DNA of 64,000 bases from Lytechinus variegatus. Its lineage: Eukaryota > Echinodermata > Echinoidea > Temnopleuroida > Toxopneustidae. Numbering within the stretch: position 1 is the first letter of the stretch; each line of letters starts with the position of its first letter. A program made the translations under genes and the position numbers. The notes beneath the pieces were generated by a model. It ran no database searches and had not been told where the DNA came from. It saw only the letters and a list, made by a program, of their open reading frames with translations. The DNA is taken from the NCBI RefSeq assembly GCF_018143015.1, contig NC_054746.1:42536201-42600200 (forward strand), written 5' to 3'. This document shows positions 1-11,182 of this stretch, in pieces.

Positions 1-99
1 TCTGTCTTCTTCTGGTTCCACATCATCTTCAATGAATTCTGACTTTACTTGAAACACGTCCATCAAACCTTTCAGATCTGAATCATTATATTCTGCCAT
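1..99 (-). CDS. First coding exon of an unidentified gene, cut by the window edge
   Basis: The minus strand is open from an ATG at 99-97 to the window edge, giving 33 residues that begin MAEYNDSDLKGLMDVF and end in an acidic stretch with many E and D. The context AAAATGG is a good start context, and an in-frame TAA lies a few codons upstream, so this looks like a true N-terminus. A TTTGCAG acceptor ends at 124, so the exon may begin at 123 with a short 5' leader, which implies an upstream non-coding exon at higher coordinates. Nothing in these residues identifies a family. Whether it belongs with the minus-strand exons at 20.8-23.9 kb is unknown. Confidence 0.45.
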   Translation of the reverse strand, partial: MAEYNDSDLKGLMDVFQVKSEFIEDDVEPEEDR

Positions 100-305
100 T
101 TTCCATTACCTCTGGTTGTATACCTGCAAATGAAGTTATATGGTTGAAATACATATCACTTAATGGGAATCCATAATAAGGAAGAGAACAAAAACTCATA
201 ATGGCAGACATGCCACATGCTCAATTCAATCACACATAGAATGAAATTATCTCAGCCTGAATTTTTTCTTAGCAATCCAGTTCATGATCACCTAAGCTGA
301 TATTA

Positions 306-908
306 AAGGTCAAGTCTACCCCAGCAAATTATTGATTTGAAAAGTGGAGAAAAATCAAACTAGCATAACACTTTAAATTTCATCAAAATCGGATGTAAAA
401 TGAGACAATTATGGCATTTGAAAGTTTCGCTTATTTTTCACAAAACAGTGATATGTACAACTCGGTGACATGCAAATGAGTCAGTCAATGGTTTCCATCA
501 CTCACTATTTCTTTTGTTTTCTATTGTTTGATTTATATAATATTTCATTTTTTACAGATTTGACCATAAGTAGGGACTTGACTGAACCATATAGTATTAA
601 ACAATGCTAATTCCACATGTTCAGGGAGGAATTGATCACTGTTTCACTTGACAATGAGGATAAAATTAGAATATTTCATATCTCATATAATAAAATACAA
701 TAGAAATAGTGAGTGGATGACGTCATCAGTCTCCTCATTTGCAAACCAACCTGGATGTACATATAACTGTTTTGTGAAATTAAGCGAAACTTTAAATGTC
801 ATAAACTCTCTTTTTTTACATCCGATTTTGATTAAATTTCCAGTGTTATGCTTGTTTGATTTTTCTCTTTTTATCCAAATCAATTTTTTGTTGGGGTGAA
901 CTTGTCCC
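306..908. mobile_element. Foldback MITE, copy 1
   Basis: The two ends are inverted repeats. The left end reads AGGTCAAGTCTACCCCAGCA, and the right end on the minus strand reads GGACAAGTTCACCCCAACA. The similarity continues inward through blocks around ATCGGATGTAAAATGAGA and AAGTTTCGCTTA on the left and their complements on the right. There is no open frame of transposase type. A second copy lies at 14,662-15,244. The short ORFs inside are translations of the arms. Confidence 0.75.
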
Positions 909-1029
909 AAAGAGGCAAAACAGTGAAAATTGCATCACAATCAGAACTGAAAATATTAACCAAAAAAAAGAAAGATAAGATATTTCAATGATTTGGATGA
1001 TACGTTCAGACATTTGAAGTTAAATCTGC

Positions 1030-1240
1030 ACATTGTGGAGTGTTGAGACCCAGTGGATTAGTCTTTGAAACAGAGGATCATGGGTTCAAATCCAAGACAT
1101 GGCATAGTATCCTTCAGCAAGAAATTTATCCACATCGTGTGGCACTTGACCCAGATAAGGTAAATGTAGTCGCAGGCTGCTACAATAAGTGGGAATGCTG
1201 CTTGCATAATGCATATGACGTCACACACAAAACAATTAAA
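1030..1240 (+). mobile_element. tRNA-derived SINE, degenerate
   Basis: A B-box-like GGTTCAAATCC lies at 1083-1093, about 35 bp after a region resembling an A box (GTGGATTAGTC). The body then reads like the echinoderm tRNA-SINE class, with TTCAGCAAGAAATTTATCCAC and CACTTGACCCAGATAAGG blocks. The copy is diverged, and its 3' end is placed only approximately. Confidence 0.6.
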
Positions 1241-1651
1241 AAAAAACTTTTTCACCCTTTGACTTAACCTTGAACCTTGAAGAGCATACATGCTGCTGAT
1301 GGAGAGGGGTAATCGATTTTCCTCAAACCTTCACCACCAATAGTTTTATCATTTTTTTCTGCTAAGTATGTGTACAAGATACTTTTTGTTAGGGTGAACT
1401 TCCCCCTTTAACAAGTGCCAGATGCAACGTGACGTCATATCGGGAGCTACGATAGACTGATAAGTCTATTTTCGTCAGGGATATGCTCTGCTGAGACTTC
1501 GTCTGGCTCTGAGGCATCCCCTCTGTCAATAGACCGATGACGGCCTTTGGGCTCGTAGACATAGTGGTGGAGCTCCACCTACGCCTAACTACAGCAACTA
1601 TGGAGAAAAGTGTGCACTGGCGCATCCTCCTTGATTACTCCTAAATTTTGC

Positions 1652-1985
1652 TTTGGGGAAAAGGGAAGAAAAAATAAAGATAAATCTATATCAAATAAAT
1701 TCAGCTTACCACTTTTCCCAAAAATATGCTAGAAAATTTAGTAAATTTTGATGACAAACAGATCAGGTTCTTCGCCGTCAGCGTACTTACAACTGAGCGT
1801 ACGAACATGCCAGCCAATCCGCTGGCGTGTCCATACACTTAGCTGTAGCCGACGGCGATCGAAGAAGAACCTGGCTGATCTTGATCTGTTTGTTAAACCA
1901 AATTTCCCTATTTTCCAGTATATATTTTGGAAAGGTGGTAAGCTGATTGTATAAATTTATCTTTATCATTTTTTCCTTCTTCCCT
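1652..1985. mobile_element. Long hairpin (foldback) element
   Basis: This is one nearly continuous inverted repeat centred at about 1,817. The centre is CCAGC-CAATCC-GCTGG. Outward, the left arm CAGATCAGGTTCTTCGCCGTC pairs with GACGGCGATCGAAGAAGAACC and CTGATC on the right. Farther out, CAGCTTACCACTTTTCCCA (left) pairs with TGGAAAGGTGGTAAGCTG (right). The outer limits are purine-rich GGGAAGAAAAAATAAAGAT on the left and its complement on the right. It has no coding capacity. Confidence 0.75.
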
Positions 1986-2260
1986 CGTCAAAAAGCTTAG
2001 TTGCTAACATTTGAAATGCAGAAAACTAAACAGATTATTGCAAAGCAGCGGAGCGACCAGGGGGGGTTCACTGGGGATTGGAAGGGGAGGGAGGAGCTTT
2101 CGCATTTTTGGACTTTTAATTGTGCAATCTGGTGCACAACTTGACAGAAAATTTAAGAATGACTGTATCTGGGTATGTCTCAATAATAGACAAATGCACC
2201 AAAATCCACATAGATCTAGGTCTAGACTGTTTCGTTTTCACTAAGTCATACACGAACATT

Positions 2261-3125
2261 GACCAAAAGCTTCGGTCTCTGTTATGTTGGTTGTTCAGCT
2301 GAACTCTGTTGGCTTCACTCGCCAAATACAGAGACCGAATATGTTTATGTACTATAAGTTCAGATAAAACAGGAAGTGAAGTTGCGCAACAGCCGAGGTA
2401 AGTCACTGTTTTTGTTCCCTTTAATTTGATTTTTTCCCCGTTTTTTGGCAATGAATGCCAAGAGGGAATATTAATTTGCATTTCTGTCGTGTTTATTTTC
2501 AAAATTTTGATTCATTAAAGACGAAAATTGAAGAGCCCCGACGGGGGGATTTGCATTGTAAGTCCCCTAATAGTGGCTGCACAAATAGCGAGCCGTCTGT
2601 GTACGAGGAGAAATTAAAAAACTAAAAAATATTTAAAAACTCCTCGAAACAAACGGCTGCCAGATGTCTAACACAAACATAGACCAAAAGCTTCAGTCTC
2701 TGTTATGTTGGTTGTTCAGCTGAACTCCGTTGGCTTCACTCACCAAATACAGAGACCGAAGTTCAAGCGCGATCTGTACAGGGGACTCAATGGCCATATG
2801 TTTATGTACTTAAGATCAAATAAAACGGGGAAGTGAATTTGCGCGACAGCCGAGGTAAGTCACTGTTTTTGTTCCTTTTAACTTGATTTTTCTCCGGTTT
2901 TTGGCAATTAATGCCAAGAGGGAATATTATTTGCATTTTGGATGCATTAATTTTCAAAATTTTTAGTCATTAAAGACAAAAATTGAAGAGCCCCGACGGG
3001 GGGATTTTGCATTGCAAGTCCCCTAATGGTGGCTGCACGATAGTGAGCCATCTGTGTATGAGGAGAAATAAAAAAAGAAAATGTTAAAAAACTCCTCGAA
3101 ACAGACGGCTGCCAGCTGTCTAAAA
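2261..3125. repeat. 431-bp unit in tandem, two copies
   Basis: The words GACCAAAAGCTTCRGTCTCTG, AGCCCCGACGGGGGGATTT and the GACGGCTGCCAG end recur with a period of 431 bp (2,261 and 2,692). Copy 2 has an insert (AAGTTCAAGCGCGATCTG region) that copy 1 lacks. Each copy carries GACAGCCGAG or CAACAGCCGAG followed by GTAAGTCACTG, which looks like a 5' splice site. A partial reverse-complement relative lies at 11,811-11,955. No coding frame is shared. Confidence 0.8.
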
Positions 3126-3337
3126 CAAACACAGCTTCAACAGGGAAATTGTTCCTCAGTCATAATTCCTGTCTGAAGTCTGAACTTCTGTGTTCATCTG
3201 GCCAACACTATTTCACTCATGATTCTCTACATTTCACAGAATTCTTCGGGCAATCAATCAAGAAGACGGACGTGGCACAGCGTCCGTAACATTGTCATTT
3301 GACATTACGTTATTCTTATTAATATTAGGCCTAAGCC

Positions 3338-3388
3338 GCCCTAATAACTTTTTTAATATAACTTGTAATAATTAATATTTATTAGGGC
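3338..3388. repeat. Short AT-rich hairpin
   Basis: GCCCTAATAA (3338-3347) and TTATTAGGGC (3379-3388) are a perfect 10-bp inverted repeat around a 31-bp AT-rich loop. It may be a tiny MITE remnant. Confidence 0.5.
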
Positions 3389-4810
3389 AAAAGCCCATTA
3401 AATCATGTGTCGCGTGCATTTGTATTCCTTCGCACGCGAGAAGAAATGGACCCATGGGTGCCCTGGGCTGGGTTGACTTTACTTAGTCCCGGGACTTACT
3501 TATTGAACGCACTCCTAGTACCAATGAGGTCCAAACATTAACATGTATGGACCTCATAGGCGACATTACCCAAAAATATGGGTTAGACAATGCTGTTCTG
3601 ATTTCCAACCCAAGACTTTGGTAAATGTACGCCTTAATACAAATTGGAGTTACGTGATATGACTTTCATTTGTTGGGGAGACATTAAAAGTATTAATTAA
3701 GTAGTTCAAATTAAAATATATTATCATTAAACTTACATTTCAGGCCCTTTTTGTTGATTTTCGGTGAGCGTTCCACACAGCTGCGACGAGTGATCAACTC
3801 CGAAGTGATACGCGAACTGGTCAGCTGATCGGTCAGGTGATCGGTAGATTATCTTTTTGTCAGACGTTCATAATTTATGTAAAGCGTATCAATCTTCAGT
3901 ATCTTGATTCCAAAGTATCAGTATTGCAGATAAATGTCATTATTGATTGGAATCAGTGGCGGATCGGGGGGGGGGGGGGGGGGGGGGGGGGGGGTGGGGG
4001 TGAGCATTTCTGCCCGATCCCCCTATTGAGATTTGTAGTAAATATTTTGGAATTAAATACGTTGTTCATACTAGTTATGCGACCCCTCCCTTATGATGAT
4101 CACAGCATTATTTGTAATGGGGATATTTCGTTCATAATTATTCTTGTCTCTTCTTTCTCCTTTTTAGCCTTTTTTTGCTTGTTAAAACCGTTTTTCCTTT
4201 TTTTTGGGGGGGGGGCTCGCCAAATTTTACGTGGGTCAAAATTACCTTCATTTTTTTAGTGACAATCTTTTTTTCATTTGTCCAGTTCTACGCGAGACAA
4301 AATTACCTTCGATCATTATTATAGTTAAAAACTTTTTTATATTTTTTATTTATTTATTTTTTTTTTTTGGGGGGGGGAGGTTGCCAAATATCACGCGAAC
4401 GTTTGTCAGCTTTTACTGTTTTATTCGACTTATAATCAAACATTAAATGGGGCTTACCACAGTTTTTTTTAAAGTCAATTCATAAGAATATTCCTCCTCG
4501 GAATTTGAGCTTTCTTTCATGAAATATCAATTTTTTTCATGATTACCAAAAATACTTAAAATTTTTTATCGGTGTATGCCTATAAAGCTTTAGCTCATGC
4601 GTTGCGCCTGCCATATTTTAATGCTGATCAACTTTATGCTTTTAATGAATTCCTAAAAACAATAAATTCTCAGATCATCAATTTTGTCGCAATCGAATAA
4701 TTCGATTGCGTCTCTCTATCAGTTTTGAATATTCATAAAAAAATATCAGCTCGTGCTTTTTGCTCATAATATTTTGATTAGTAAATTCTTCTCTTATATA
4801 ATCGAGTCGG

Positions 4811-4849
4811 ATAGATAGATAGATAACTAGAGAGAGAGAGTTGGGGGGG
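4811..4849 (+). repeat. GATA and GA microsatellite with G-run
   Basis: GATA repeats run into AACTAGAGAGAGAGAG and a poly-G run. In copy B (8,131-8,160) each component is shorter, so the locus has changed length since the duplication. Confidence 0.8.
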
Positions 4850-5013
4850 GGGGTCCCTCAGCTACTTGTCCTCGCTTATTTGTTATTATTTGTTATTATG
4901 CTCATGTTGTGAGAGCTTTGTGTTTTCACATTTTTTTCTTTTTCAACCTTTTTATTGTCTCGGAGCTTCCCTCTATTTCTTTACACTATATTATAATGTA
5001 GTCCTGTTTCAAT

Positions 5014-5191
5014 CATTGGCGGCGGAAGCCCCAAATTTTAGGAGGGGACAACCTAAAAAATTTTGACAAGCAAAAAAAAAGGCTCTCAACCCAAACATTT
5101 TAGGGGGGACGTAGGAAAATAAATTGACAAGCAAAAAAAAAAAGGTCAACAACAAATTTAGGGGGGAACGTCCCCGCTTCCGCCGCCTATG
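5014..5191. mobile_element. 178-bp MITE with 8-bp target duplication (copy A)
   Basis: The terminal inverted repeats are CATTGGCGGCGGAAGC (left) and CATAGGCGGCGGAAGC (right, read on the minus strand), 15 of 16 matching. The element is flanked on both sides by GTTTCAAT (5006-5013 and 5192-5199), an 8-bp target duplication. An 8-bp duplication is typical of hAT-type transposases, but the element has no transposase of its own. The interior has repeats of a TTTAGGGGGGA-like word and A-runs. Confidence 0.85.
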
Positions 5192-5517
5192 GTTTCAATT
5201 CTTTTTTTGTTCTCATTTCAATGAAAACATCATTATTAAACTGACGTAGAAGACTTTATTACGAAATTTTGACATTGTTTTGTTTCATTTGTTTGGCTTT
5301 CTTTTTTTCTTCTCCTCATCTTCTTTTTCTTCTTACTTTTTCCCTTTCCTTATTTTCTCTTCAGTATTTCATTCAGGTATCCGCCAATTTATACAACACC
5401 AAGCATATAGAGGCGGATAATCAGTGAGGGAGCATGACGGTGTGCCGCTCTAAAAAAAAGGAGGAATATTGGAAGAAAAAAAAAAGAAGGGATGGGGAAA
5501 AAATAAAGAAAAAAAAA

Positions 5518-5636
5518 GATGATGATGGCAATGACGATGATGAAAATTATCTTGGTGATGATGATGGTTGTGGTGACGGTTGTGGTGATGATGATGGTGA
5601 TGCTAATGATAGTGGTGATGATGATGATGACGAGAT
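5518..5636 (+). repeat. GAT/GGT-rich degenerate microsatellite
   Basis: Imperfect GAT and GGT triplets run for about 120 bp and recur at 8,838-8,957 in copy B. The translated Asp-rich or Met-rich frames come from the repeat and are not a protein. Confidence 0.8.
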
Positions 5637-5789
5637 GTAATTTTGTTATTTTGTCTTTGAAAAAATTAAGTAGTGCAAAGTTGAATTCATTTAAAGTTTA
5701 TTATGAAAATAGCAGAAAAAAAATTGGTATGCGTTCGAGGAAAATCCATCCCCCACCAATCTTTTTCAAAGGTAAGATTTTTTTTTTTG

Positions 5790-6354
5790 CCCGGGGGGGG
5801 GCCACTTCCATTCACGAGTGGATACCATGCGCGACCATGGGGTCTCGAAAAGCACCCTAAACACGTAATTTCCATATTCTGAAAATGCACCCCTTAACAA
5901 GTATTGGCGTGTGAAACCCTACCCTTAACAAGTATTGGAAACAAAACGATACTCTTGGCAAATATTCCCTGAAATGAACCCCTAAACAAGTACAGGAATG
6001 TTTTATTGTTACGGGTCCTTCGGTCATCGGCTTTACCTTATTTGGTTTAGTACGACCCCACCTTCTACACCTCGCGCAAATCGGACTCTAAACACGAAGT
6101 GTTGGAGCAAAAAGGACATCCTTTATAAAACATTTTGATTTTGTTTTATCATCCCCGCAAATTAGACCCTAAACACGACGGTTTTCCTAGCGAATTAATA
6201 GATACCCTTTTTTCGTTATTTTTGTGTTTTTGACACCCTTATCACGTTACGTAGGTAACGTGCCCTATCGTGAAAAGGACATCCTTTTTCCTTTTTTTTT
6301 TGGTCGCGCATGGTATCCACTCGTCAATGTAAGTGCCCCCCCCCGGCCCCCGGG
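5790..6354. mobile_element. G-tipped non-autonomous transposon, copy 1
   Basis: The left end is CCCGGGGGGGGGCCACTT and continues as CGAGTGGATACCATGCGCGA. The right end is its inverted counterpart: TCGCGCATGGTATCCACTCG followed by a C-run and GGG. Flanks are TTTTTTTG on both sides (5782-5789 and 6355-6362), an 8-bp target duplication, although the T-run makes it partly low complexity. The interior repeats CCCTAAACACG and CTTAACAAGTATTGG words. It has no transposase frame. Confidence 0.8.
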
Positions 6355-8330
6355 TTTTTTTGTGACGGCGTAGGCCTTTGCAAGCAGCTATTATTATGGT
6401 AAAAAAGTAAATGAAATGTCAAGAAATACATGATAATGATTTTTATGGTACATTTTAGTAGGCCTATATCAATTCATACTTGTTATCAAAAAGAAAAAAG
6501 TGGGTCGTTACGAACCATTAAAAATGGGAAATTTGGGCATTTTATATTTAGGATAGAGCAACTGCTCGTTATAGACGTCACAATAAATCAAGCATTCTAA
6601 ATTCTATCAACTCCATTTTTTGTCAAGTAACACCTTCATCGATATTTTGAAATGATTTTTCTCATATTTTCATCATCTTTTTATCAGGGTGAAATTCCCC
6701 TTTAATTTACAAAACAGATTCGCAAACAATATCAAGAGTAGTGGGAGGCAAGGGTGGAAATCTAAGGTAGGGGACCAGGGGCTGGAAAACAGGCAAAAAA
6801 AAAACAAAAAGGAAGGTTTATCACCCCCAAAAGAAGGTCGTCTCGTCCACTCCTAGTACCAATGAGGTCCAAACATTAACATGTATGGACCTCATAGGCG
6901 ACATTACCCAAAAATATGGGTTAGACAATGCTGTTCTGATTTCCAACCCAAGACTTTGGTAAATGTACGCCTTAATACAAATTGGAGTTAAGTGATATGA
7001 CTTTCATTTGGTGGGGAGACATTAAAAGTATTAATTAAGTAGTTCAAATTAAAATAGATTATCATTAAACTTACATTTCAGGCCCTTTTTGTTGATTTTC
7101 GGTGAGCGTTCCACACAGCTGCGACGAGTGATCAACTCCGAAGTGATACGCGAACTGGTCAGCTGATCGGTCAGGTGATCGGTAGATTATCTTTTTGTCA
7201 GACGTTCATAATTTATGTAAAGCGTATCAATCTTCAGTATCTTGATTCCAAAGTATCAGTATTGCAGATAAATGTCATTATTGATTGGAATCAGTGGCGG
7301 ATCGGGGGGGTGGGGTGGGGGTGAGCATTTCTGCCCGATCCCCCTATTGAGATTTGTAGTAAATATTTTGGAATTAAATATGTTGTTCATACTAGTTATG
7401 CGACCCCTCCCTTATGATGATCACAGCATTATTTGTAATGGGGATATTTCGTTCATAATTATTCTTGTCTCTTCTTTCTCTTTTTTAGCCTTTTTTTGCT
7501 TGTTAAAACCTTTTTTCCTTTTTTTTGGGGGGGGGGGCTCGCCAAATTTTACGTGGGTCAAAATTACCTTCATTTTTTAGTGACAATCTTTTTTTCATTT
7601 GTCCAGTTCTACGCGAGACAAAATTACCTTCGATCATTATTATAATTAAAAACTTTTTTTTATTTTTTATTTATTTATTTATTTTTTTTTGGGGGGGGAG
7701 GTTGCCAAATATCACGCGAACGTTTTTCAGTTTTTACTGTTTTATTCGACTTATAATCAAATATTAAATGGGGCTTATCACAGTTTTTTTTAAAGTCAAT
7801 TCATAAGAATATTCCTCCTCGGGATTTGAGCTTTCTTTCATGAAATATCAATTTTTTTCATGATTACCAAAAATACTTAAAATTTTTTATCGGTGTATGC
7901 CTATAAAGCTTTAGCTCATGCGTTGCGCCTGCCATATTTTAATGCTGATCAACTTTATGCTTTTAATGAATTCCTAAAAACAATAAATTCTCAGATCATC
8001 AATTTTGTCGCAATCGAATAATTCGATTGCGTCTCTCTATCAGTTTTGAATATTCATAAAAAATATCAGCTCGTGCTTTTTGCTCATAATATTTTGATTA
8101 GTAAATTCTTCTCTTATATAATCGAGTCGGATAGATAGATAACTAGAGAGAGTTGGGGGGGTCCCTCAGCTACTTGTCCTCGCTTATTTGTTATTATTTG
8201 TTATTATGCTCATGTTGTGAGAGCTTTGTGTTTTCACATTTTTTTCTTTTTCAACCTTTTTATTGTCTCGGAGCTTCCCTCTATTTCTTTACACTATATA
8301 ATGTAGTCCTTTTTACCTCATTGTTTCAAT

Positions 8331-8510
8331 CATTGGTGGCGGAAGCCCCAAATTTTAGGAGGGGACAACCTAAAAAAATTTGACAAGCAAAAAAAAAAAG
8401 GCTCTCAACCCAAACATTTTAGGGGGACGTAGGAAAATAAATTGACAAGCAAAAAAAAAAAAGGTCAACAACAAATTTAGGGGGGAACGTCCCCGCTTCC
8501 GCCGCCTATG
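8331..8510. mobile_element. 178-bp MITE family, copy B
   Basis: This is the copy of the 5,014-5,191 element inside the second duplicated segment, again between GTTTCAAT (8323-8330 and 8511-8518). One base in the left terminal repeat has changed (GGTGGC for GGCGGC). Confidence 0.85.
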
Positions 8511-9109
8511 GTTTCAATTCTTTTTTTGTTCTCATTTCAATGAAAACATCATTATTAAACTGACGTAGAAGACTTTATTACGAAATTTTGACATTGTTTT
8601 GTTTCATTTGTTTGGCTTTCTTTTTTTCTTCTCCTCATCTTCTTTTTCTTCTTACTTTTTCCCTTTCCTTATTTTCTCTTCAGTATTTCATTCAGGTATC
8701 CGCCAATTTATACAACACCAAGCATATAGAGGCGGATAATCAGTGAGGGAGCATGACGGTGTGCCGCTCTAAAAAAAAAGGAGGAATATTGGAAGAAAAA
8801 AAAAAGAAGGGATGGGGAAAAAATAAAGAAAAAAAAAAGATGATGATGGCAATGACGATGATGAAAATTATCTTGGTGATGATGATGGTTGTGGTGACGG
8901 TTGTGGTGATGATGATGGTGATGCTAATGATAGTGGTAATGATGATGATGACGAGATGTAATTTTGTTATTTTGTCTTTGAAAAAATTAAGTAGTGCAAA
9001 GTTGAATTCATTTAAAGTTTATTATGAAAATAGCAGAAAAAAAATTGGTATGCGTTCGAGGAAAATCCATCCCCCACCAATCTTTTTCAAAGGTAAGATT
9101 TTTTTTTTG

Positions 9110-9672
9110 CCCGGGGGGGGGGCCACTTCCATTCACGAGTGGATACCATGCGCGACCATGGGGTCTCGAAAAGCACCCTAAACACGTAATTTCCATATTC
9201 TGAAAATGCACCCCTTAACAAGTATTGGCGTGTGAAACCCTACCCTTAACAAGTATTGGAAACAAAACGATACTCTTGGCAAATATTCCCTGAAATGAAC
9301 CCCTAAACAAGTACAGGAATGTTTTATTGTTACGGGTCCTTCGGTCGTCGGCTTTACCTTATTTGGTTTAGTACGACCCCACCTTCTACACCTCGCGCAA
9401 ATCGGACTCTAAACATGAAGTGTTGGAGCAAAAAGGACATCCTTTATAAAACATTTTGATTTTGTTTTATCATCCCGGCAAATTAGACCCTAAACACGAC
9501 GGTTTTCCTAGCGAATTAATAGATACCCTTTTTTCATTATTTTTGTGTTTTTGACACCCTTATCACGTTACGTAGGTAACGTGCCCTATCGTGAAAAGGA
9601 CATCCTTTTTACGTTTTTTTTTGGTCGCGCATGGTATCCACTCGTCAATGTAAGTGGCCCCCCCCCCCCGGG
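9110..9672. mobile_element. G-tipped non-autonomous transposon, copy 2
   Basis: This is the duplicated counterpart of 5,790-6,354, with the same TTTTTTTG flanks (9102-9109 and 9673-9680) and the same inverted ends. Confidence 0.8.
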
Positions 9673-10256
9673 TTTTTTTGTGACGGCGTAGGCCTTTGCA
9701 AGCAGCTATTATTATGGTAAAAAAGTAAATGAAATGTCAAGAAATACATAATGATTTTTATGGTACATTTTAGTAGGCCTATATCAATTCATACTTGTTA
9801 TCAAAAAGAAAAAAGTGGGTCGTTACGGACCATTAAAAATGGGAAATTTGGGCATTTTATATTTAGGATAGAGCAACTGCTCGTTATAGACGTCACAATA
9901 AATCAAGCATTCTAAATTCTATCAACTCCATTTTTTGTCAAATAACACCTTCATCGATATTTTGAAATGATTTTTCTCATATTTTCATCATCTTTTTATC
10001 AGGGTGAAATTCCCCTTTAATTTACAAAACAGATTCGCAAACAATATCAAGAGTAGTGGGAGGCAAGGGTGGAAATCTAAGGTAGGGGACGTACCAGGGG
10101 CTGGAAAACAGGCAAAAAAAAACAAAAACAAACTAACAAAAAAAAACAAAAAGGAAGGTTTATCACCCCCAAAAGAAGGTCGTCTCGTCCAAAATACATG
10201 TTTTACTTCGATTTAAATGATGTAGGCCTATTTCTTTCCATCATATATAAAAGAAC

Positions 10257-10299
10257 AAAAATAGTAGGGGGACATTTGATAATGTGCCCCTACTATTTT
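10257..10299. repeat. Small perfect-type hairpin
   Basis: AAAATAGTAGGGGGACA and TGTGCCCCTACTATTTT form an almost perfect 17-bp stem with a loop of about 9 bp. A further GGGGGAAGTGTCCCCC hairpin follows at about 10,305-10,322. It is likely a small MITE relic. Confidence 0.55.
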
Positions 10300-10322
10300 G
10301 GGTTAGGGGGAAGTGTCCCCCT

Positions 10323-11142
10323 GGGATTTGCGCCCATGTGGGTGGGGGGTGCTGCACCTCCTTTCGGAATCATTATGGAACAGTGTGAATAGTCGCTGTG
10401 ATTTCGATCTCATACCTATAAAAAAAATAGAACAAAAGAACGCCTTGACCACAGGCCAAAATGCCTAACAATTTTTCCGCGGCATTAACAACTCTCGTAA
10501 GGGGCGCTCCATTTATAAATAGAGTTGCATGTGTAGCTGTCTATGGCAACAGAATCCATCGCAGAATTGAAGCCAGAAGCGTGGGAATTTGGCAGAAAAT
10601 TCAAGAAAAGAACCGGTGAGTACCGATTTAAGAGTAATTATATATTCATTAACATTTATTGAATCATAAGAATAAAGATTTTTTACGGAAAGAAAGCTTA
10701 GTTCTAAGCTAGGGCTGCCCAAATGCGCGTGAGTGGAGTCTCAGTTTCTTAACACGGGTAAGTATTGCGGTGTCGCCTAGACTGATTGAACGAAGATGGA
10801 AAAGTGAATTTTGGGGGGAGAAAAACGCCACACATTTAACAATATGTGGGACTGAGGTGAAAGCGCACTAAACAGACAATTAGAGCTAATACGAATAAGA
10901 ATAGATTACTACATAATTATCGTTGATCGAAACCATATCAAATTGAGATGACATACCTGAGAAATTATTTGAAGATAGTCTCTTGCTGGAATGAACAATC
11001 AAGGATAAGCCAGAAAACGTATTTTTATATTAAATTTTAGCTGTATCAGTCGGAGGAGAGCGTAATTTTGTCTGTGAGCAAACACAATCGCGCATGCGCG
11101 CGTGAGATGTTTACAGATATGATAATTTATATAGGCTTGATA
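10323..11142. other. Region without a recognised gene
   Basis: I find no exon-like frame here. The ORF on the minus strand near 10,513-10,722 has no family features and no good start context. A CpG-bearing ACACAATCGCGCATGCGCGC stretch at about 11,083-11,103 resembles an NRF1-type site, but no transcript start can be tied to it. Confidence 0.5.
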
Positions 11143-11182
11143 TGATTGATTGATTGACTGACTGATTGATTGATTGATTGAT
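11143..11182 (+). repeat. TGAT/TGAC tetranucleotide microsatellite
   Basis: About ten tandem TGAT units with two GACT-type variants. Confidence 0.85.

Larger units (their letters stand above)
3511..6848 (+). repeat. 3.34-kb tandem duplication, copy A
   Basis: The segment begins ACTCCTAGTACCAATGAGG and ends GAAGGTCGTCTCGTCC, where copy B starts with the same ACTCCTAG word at once. The offset is 3,338 bp. The copies differ mainly in homopolymers and microsatellites: a 29-G run at 3966-3994 here is only 7 G in copy B, and the GATA run is longer here. It contains the 178-bp MITE, the 565-bp G-tipped transposon and a GAT-rich stretch (5,518-5,636). The ORFs in it are low-complexity translations, not genes. 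Confidence 0.95.
6849..10190 (+). repeat. 3.34-kb tandem duplication, copy B
   Basis: This is the second copy, matching 3,511-6,848 almost base for base over its length. It ends at GGTCGTCTCGTCC, after which unrelated sequence (AAAATACATG) follows. Near its 3' end it has a few bases that copy A lacks (a short AAACAAACTAACAAAAA insertion near 10,125). It carries the same nested transposons at the same internal positions, so those insertions predate the duplication. Confidence 0.95.

Noticed and set aside
3837..4446. Hydrophobic ORFs with a poly-Gly run (and 7,272-7,767, 4,866-5,066, 8,153-8,383)
   Set aside because: They arise from G and T homopolymers in the duplicated segment and change frame between its two copies.
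5434..5860. Asp-rich and Met/Val-rich ORFs over the GAT repeats (and 8,753-9,181)
   Set aside because: Pure products of a triplet microsatellite, running into a transposon end.
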